A DNA stretch of 64,000 nt, taken from Hyperoodon ampullatus (Eukaryota > Chordata > Mammalia > Artiodactyla > Ziphiidae). A model generated the notes under the pieces. The model ran no database searches, had not been told where the DNA came from, and saw only the letters and a list, made by a program, of their open reading frames with translations. Positions within the stretch are counted from its first letter, which is position 1; each line of letters begins with the position of its first letter. The stretch is taken from NCBI GenBank assembly GCA_949752795.1, contig OX457058.1:37078587-37142586 (forward strand), written 5' to 3'. Of the stretch, positions 59,170 through 64,000 are shown piece by piece. The position numbers were made by a program, and so were the translations under genes.

Positions 59170-61320
59170 TAATACTATGAATAGTAACGATCCCAAATGT
59201 GCAAATGTAAAAAGATATAAAAGGATATATAGTGAAGTCATTCCCATGACTTCTTCCCCCATCCACCGGTTTCCATTCCCCAACAGGTATCCATGATTAT
59301 TAGTTTCTTACTTATCAGAAAAGTTCAAATGCATACACAAGCAGATACATATAAACACAATTTCCCCCTCCTTTTCTACACAAACAGTAGTATACTATGC
59401 CTACTATTTTATACTTTGCAATTTTTTTTTTTCAAACATGAAAGGGAATTTGTCAGCTCGTGTAACTGAAAAGTCCATGGCTGATAGCACGGCAGTATCC
59501 AGGGCCTCAGACAATCATATCACAACCCAGCTTCTTTCCCAGTCTTGCCTGTACTCTCCTCTGTGGTGGCTTCACTCTCAGGCTAGCATCCCCCACTCTT
59601 CCACATGGTGCTTCCCTCCCAGTCCCAGCTTCAGGATGACATCCTGACAGTTCGATAACCCCACCAAATGAGGCACACCGGCCATGTTCCCAGTGAACCC
59701 TAGCAGAAGTCTTAGGGAGAGCTGCCATTTGACTAGCTGGAATCACAGACGCATCTCTGAACCAATCACTGAGGCCAGGCTGGGAGGGTGATGCTGATTG
59801 GCCAGGCCCAAGTCACATGACCACATCTGGAGGCCTAGGCTGAGAGAAGTCAGTCCGACAATGGCATGAGTCACCTGGACCAGGAGTTGGGAAGCAGGGT
59901 GGTTCTCCAAAGGGATATCAAGGTGCTATGAGTGGAAGGTCCGTCACAGCTGAAAGCAGCAGATGTCTACTGCAAAAGGTACTCTTTTGTTGTTTTTGGT
60001 TTTTTGGCTCTTTCATGCCTGGAAGCTGCTATTTTATGCCTAACACGTGTTTAGCTGAGGCCGCACATGGCTCCTAGCAGTGGCCAATTGGAAAATGCCG
60101 CAAGGTGAAGAGGGGCTACTCTGTTTTCTTAGATTCTGTATTTGTCTATTTAATGTCTATTAACCACAGGGCCAAACTGACAGCCCAAGTTCTTTACATC
60201 TGCCCTGGGATCCTGCTTTCGCGAGCAGGTAAAGTTGTATAACAAATCCTCCAACCAATCCCGGATCTATTCCCACAACTACCTCCTTTATGTAATCCCA
60301 CACACCATGTCAATATATCCCCTTCCTTGAGTCAACCCAGGGCCAGTTACCAGACATCTAGGGACAGCCCCTACACCCCAAATAATCCCAAATTATTCAA
60401 ACCAGGAGTTTATCAAGTAAACACTCAAAAGAAGTGGGGGAAATGGTCAGAGACAGGAGACAAAGAAAAACGTGGCGAGTGGGGCTTTATCCACCTAAAG
60501 ATACAGCTGTTCAGCTGTTCTAAAAGATTTTGTTTAAGAGGGGAAAAAAGTAGGGGATGTTGATAAGGGGACAGAGGAGGCTGCTGTCTAGAGGCACTGG
60601 GCCCTTTCCCTCCCTCTTTCCCCTTAAAGCAGAAACTAAAACCCACTGGCTTCAAGGAGCTAAAAGCCTAAAACAGGAGAAAAAAGGGTGAGCAGGGAAT
60701 AGAGAAAAGAAAACAAAACCCTAGACAACAGGAGGAGAAAATTAAAGATTACTAAAAAATTTTTGTATATATATATATACATATAAAATATTTTAACTAA
60801 TACATAATAGATATATATGTATATATGATATCTAACTAAATTAAAACAGGTCTTTAATTTGGCTCAGTTGGAATTCCAAAATTTATGTGTAAAAATGTAT
60901 ATACTAAAAGAATTTATCACAAAAATATAAAAAAGGGTGCTGATTGGCTTTTGTGCATCTGCAGCCTTGGTTCTCAATTAACTTTAGCATTTGCTAAAAG
61001 GTATCAACTGAGAAAACTTTATAGACGTAATCAATACTGGGACTCAAATTATAGTTATACCTGGGGATCCCACTAAATTTAAACATTGTACCCCCTATAA
61101 TCTTAGAAAAGGAGCTAAACATAAAATAGAGAAAAAAATAGCCTTTAACTACAGCCTTACCCAAGTTTCCCATAGTCATAATACCTATTGCTCTAAAAAT
61201 ATCTCACATTGGGCACACACACTCTAACACAATGAATACTGAATTAAAATAAAATCTTTGGCCATTACAAATTGGCTTGATACAATGGGACTCCACAGAC
61301 CCCTTAGTTAAAATAGTTAA
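59170..61320. other. Intergenic, old repeats and AT-rich sequence
   Basis: 59200-59420 resembles an L1M 3' UTR fragment, and 59440-59830 a dispersed repeat also seen near 22680. 60757-60830 is TA-rich simple sequence. 60900-61320 may belong to the upstream part of the ERV pol remnant but I cannot show it. Confidence 0.4.
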
Positions 61321-61467
61321 TATGGCCCATTGTAAGTTAAAAGAGGGCCTTCAAGGATTAAAACTTTTTATATAAAACCTAATTAATAAAGATGTGATTG
61401 TTCCCACTGCTTTTCCGTTTGATAGCCCAACTTTGCCTGTTTCTGCTGGGAAAAAATAAAGGATGCT

Positions 61468-62130
61468 GTACTAGTTAGCTTGGGTTGTCAAGACAAAATA
61501 CCACAGACTGGGTGACTTAAACAACAGAAAATTATTTTCTCAAAATTCTAGAGGCTGGTGCCAATGCAGGGGACACGGGTTTGAGCCCTGGTCCAAGAAG
61601 ATACCACATGCCGTGGAGCAACTAAGCCCGTGAGTCACAACTACTGAGCCCATGTGCCACAACTACTCAAGCCTGAGTGCCTAGAGCCCATGCTCCGCAA
61701 CAAGAGAAGCCACCACAATGAGAACCCCATGTACCACAAGAAAAAGTAGCCCCTGCTCGCCGCAGCTAGAGAAAGCCCACGTGCAGCAAGACCCAACCCA
61801 GCCAAAAATAAATAAATTTAAAAAAAAATTCTAGAGGCTGGGAAGTCAAGCGTTAAGATGCTGGCTGATTCAATTTCTGGTGAGGCCTCTCTTTCTGACT
61901 TGTAGATAGCAGCCTTCTTGCCATGGCTGCACATGGTAGACAGAGGAAGAGGTATTTCTCTTCCTTTTCTTCTAAAGTCACCAGTCCTTTTGGATTAGGG
62001 GCCCACCCTTACGCCCTCATTTAACCTTAGTTACCTTCATAAAGGCCCTATCTCCAAGTACAGTCATATTGACGGTTGTGGCTTCAACATGTAAATCTGG
62101 GGAGGACACAAACATTCAGTCCATAAAAGT
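61468..62130 (-). mobile_element. MLT1-type (ERVL-MaLR) LTR inserted in ERV pol
   Basis: 'tgtactagttagcttgggtt', 'ggtgacttaaacaacagaaa' and 'ggggcccacccttacgccct' mark a reverse MaLR LTR. The pol frame stops before it and resumes after it. It is itself split by the SINE at 61559-61827. Confidence 0.8.
61559..61827 (+). mobile_element. 5'-truncated CHR-type SINE inside the MaLR LTR
   Basis: Begins at the 'gtgccaatgcaggggac' part, so about 35 bp of the 5' end is missing. Exact 14-bp duplications 'attctagaggctgg' at 61545-61558 and 61828-61841. Confidence 0.95.
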
Positions 62131-62660
62131 TGCCTCATGGTGGATTACTACAACATTAATGCTCTGGTTGCAGCCATTAGGGCCCCCATACCCAATATCC
62201 GATACTATTAAAATTACGGACTCTATCCGACTAATAAATATTTTGCTCTTATAAATTTGGTTAAAAACATTCTCTTGCATGCCTGTTTCAACAGCCTTTC
62301 AGCTGCAGTTTGCCTTCACTTCTGAAAAGACACAAGATACCTTTTCCAGGCATGGGGTACCTCAACAGTTTTGCCACCACATACAATCTTTGCAACAAGA
62401 TCTTCACTGTGTTCACCTTTCTCCAGGAGCACAGGTATGACATTATATTGATGACATCCTCCTCCAATGAGACTCATTTAACACACTCTTTACGGACATA
62501 TAAGTCCAACATTTTTTAGTCCTTTTTGCATCCGGTGGCAGTGTATTTACAAATTTTACTTCCAAATCAGCAGACACTTCCATTAGTGCCCTCAGAAACT
62601 CCTTCTCTGTAGTCTTTGGCAACCTCTTCTCATGTCTCCTGGTGTCTCTACACCACTTTT

Positions 62661-62987
62661 TTTTTTTAATTGGAGTATATTTGCTTTACGATGCTGTAAA
62701 CTTTGCTGTGTCAGTTTCTACTGTACAGCAAAGTGAATCAGCTCTATGTATACATATATCACCTCTTTTTTGGATTTCCTTCCCATTTAGGTCACTACAG
62801 AGCAATGAGTAGAGTTCCCTGTGCTATACAGTAGGTTCTCATTAGTTATCTATTTTATACGTAGTTGTATATATATGTCAATGCCAGCCTCCCAATTCAT
62901 CCCACCCCTGCTTCCTCCCTTGGTGTCCATACGTTTGTTCTCTACGTCTGTGTCTCTATTTCTGCTTTGCAAATAGGTTCATCTGTA
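62661..62987 (-). mobile_element. L1 3'-end insertion inside ERV pol
   Basis: T-run start, 'ctactgtacagcaaagtgaa' and 'gctatacagtaggttctcat' mark the L1 3' UTR on the minus strand. Exact 14-bp duplications 'tctacaccactttt' at 62647-62660 and 62988-63001. 327 bp. Confidence 0.95.
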
Positions 62988-63975
62988 TCTACACCACTTT
63001 TGATGGCCGTCAGTTGCCCGAGAGTTTGTAATGCAAGAAACTACCCGTCTTAGCCTCATGCTGTACACTATTAAAACAACAAATAACAGGCTACATACTG
63101 GGCTCTCCTGGAACTAGAGGCTATCACAGACCCCCAAGACCGTGACCCTCTGTACGCAGCTACCCATTATGTTTTGGGTCATGGACACTGCATCCCACAA
63201 GCTCAGCACAGCTACAGAGTCCTCCCTAAGACAGGATGGAACCAAACGTGGGCCCTCTGGCATATTCCACCTCCAGGGGGTTGAGGGTAGCTTCCCCTGT
63301 CTTCAGTCCCTTGCCAGATGCCATGGTGCTGAAGGAAGTCTCCCCACTCTGAGACCCCTTGGCTTCCTGAGAAGCCCATTGGCATTAGCTGAGTGAACAG
63401 CAATGCGAGTTTGTAGACAATGCGAATGGCACTGCTAACCATCATATGCGATGGAGCTCCATGGAATATTGCTGCTTTCCATCCCTTAACCTGGATGTCC
63501 CTGATGAAGGATGGGACCCAAAGGTCAACACAGTTGGCCAAACTTTAGGCAGTCATCTTCACACTGGATGCTCTGGCCAACAAATGGGCCCACCTTCACA
63601 TTTATTATTAACTATTTGGCTATTACGTAAAAACTGTCCCCTCCAAGGTAAAAGACTGGGAATCTCTTACCTAATAGATAGCCAAAATATAAATCAAAAT
63701 CACACATGTCTCTACATGCATTGAGGCCGCAATACAAGGCCTTGTCAGGACCCTCCTCATTCCCTTTGGGGTTACAGACGTTACTGGTAGTAACCAAGAC
63801 ACACATTTCACTTTTCAAAATACACAATGCTTGGCTCTTGGACAAGGCATTCAATAGAACTGCCTGTCCTTAATAGGACTTAAATAGCCAGTTTAACTGA
63901 GAGAACTAATGGTCTCTTAAAATAACTCCTTTTAAGATTCCAGCCCAGGAAATAAACCTCTAAATGTGTCTCTAG

Positions 63976-64000
63976 GGGCTTCCCTGGTGGCGCAGTGGTT
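63976..64000 (+). mobile_element. CHR-type SINE, cut by the window end
   Basis: 'ggcttccctggtggcgcag' followed by 'tggtt' is the SINE 5' end; the rest lies outside the window. Confidence 0.9.

Larger units (their letters stand above)
61320..63960 (+). pseudogene. Endogenous retrovirus pol remnant (reverse transcriptase to integrase)
   Basis: Conceptual translation gives reverse-transcriptase features in order: a segment reading IVPTAFPFDSPTLPV (about 61390-61440), MVDYYN after the LTR insertion (62137-62154), FAFT and then the catalytic YIDD (62444-62455). Further on comes an integrase-like ERTNGLLK (63899-63922). TGA codons directly before and just after the YIDD block (62438-62440 and 62468-62470), several other stops and frame changes show it is dead. 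Three later insertions split it. Total length without them is about 1.6 kb, shorter than an intact RT-to-integrase span, so internal deletions are likely. Class is not assigned; no gag, env or LTR was found beside it. Confidence 0.8.

Noticed and set aside
10301..64000. BLM coding exons
   Set aside because: Expected by synteny near here, but no frame in the window reads like the BLM N terminus or helicase domains; the gene presumably begins coding beyond the end.
1..64000. CRISPR arrays, operons, phage or bacterial defence genes
   Set aside because: The window is clearly mammalian nuclear DNA; regularly spaced repeats are absent apart from microsatellites and SINE copies.

Overview
This is a vertebrate nuclear sequence: GT-AG introns, one gene with very long non-coding flanks, and dense interspersed repeats. 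It is mammalian (L2, MIR, MER5/MER20, MaLR LTRs, L1). About 21 copies of a tRNA-derived SINE opening with 'cttccctggtgg' and ending in an AT-rich tail, together with L1 3' ends of the artiodactyl type and no visible BovB/Bov-tA or pig PRE1, point to a whale or dolphin (CHR-type SINEs). The species is inferred from repeat content, not shown by a marker gene.

Region 1 (1-10.3 kb) holds the only protein-coding gene recognised: the last five coding exons of CRTC3 (CREB-regulated transcription coactivator 3) on the + strand. The exons lie at 238-536, 4447-4647, 4735-4815, 6263-6365 and 6819-7027, encode the C-terminal 297 residues, and are followed by a 3' UTR of about 3.25 kb with an ATTAAA signal at 10258. 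The introns carry an old L1, a SINE and a short mRNA-derived retrocopy with a 15-bp target duplication.

Region 2 (10.3-32 kb) is intergenic: an L2 tract, a complete Tigger-like DNA transposon (11962-12734) hit by a SINE, a small CpG-dense patch (13.67-13.89 kb), L1M fragments, MIRs, microsatellites, a 5'-truncated L1 with exact target duplications (28492-29234), and stretches with nothing recognisable.

Region 3 (32.18-32.44 kb) is an abrupt CpG island with GC boxes and a consensus + strand splice donor at 32349/32350. It is a candidate promoter plus non-coding first exon. By human synteny the next gene after CRTC3 is BLM, which starts with a non-coding exon, but an unrelated lncRNA is equally possible. 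No BLM coding exon is visible in the window.

Region 4 (32.5-61 kb) is repeat-dominated: MaLR LTRs, hAT elements (MER5, MER20), a solo LTR with TG...CA ends and a 5-bp target duplication (37057-37493), long degenerate L1 tracts (45.5-47.7 and 55.8-58.1 kb) that served as landing sites for younger SINE and L1 copies, and many SINEs.

Region 5 (61.3-64 kb) is a decayed endogenous retrovirus pol gene (reverse transcriptase through integrase), broken by stops and by nested insertions (a MaLR LTR carrying a SINE, then an L1). The window ends inside another SINE.

No novel enzymatic or defence system was found. The observations most worth following are the CpG-island first exon, the frame-preserving 87-nt CRTC3 intron, the small retrocopy and the layered retroelement fossils.
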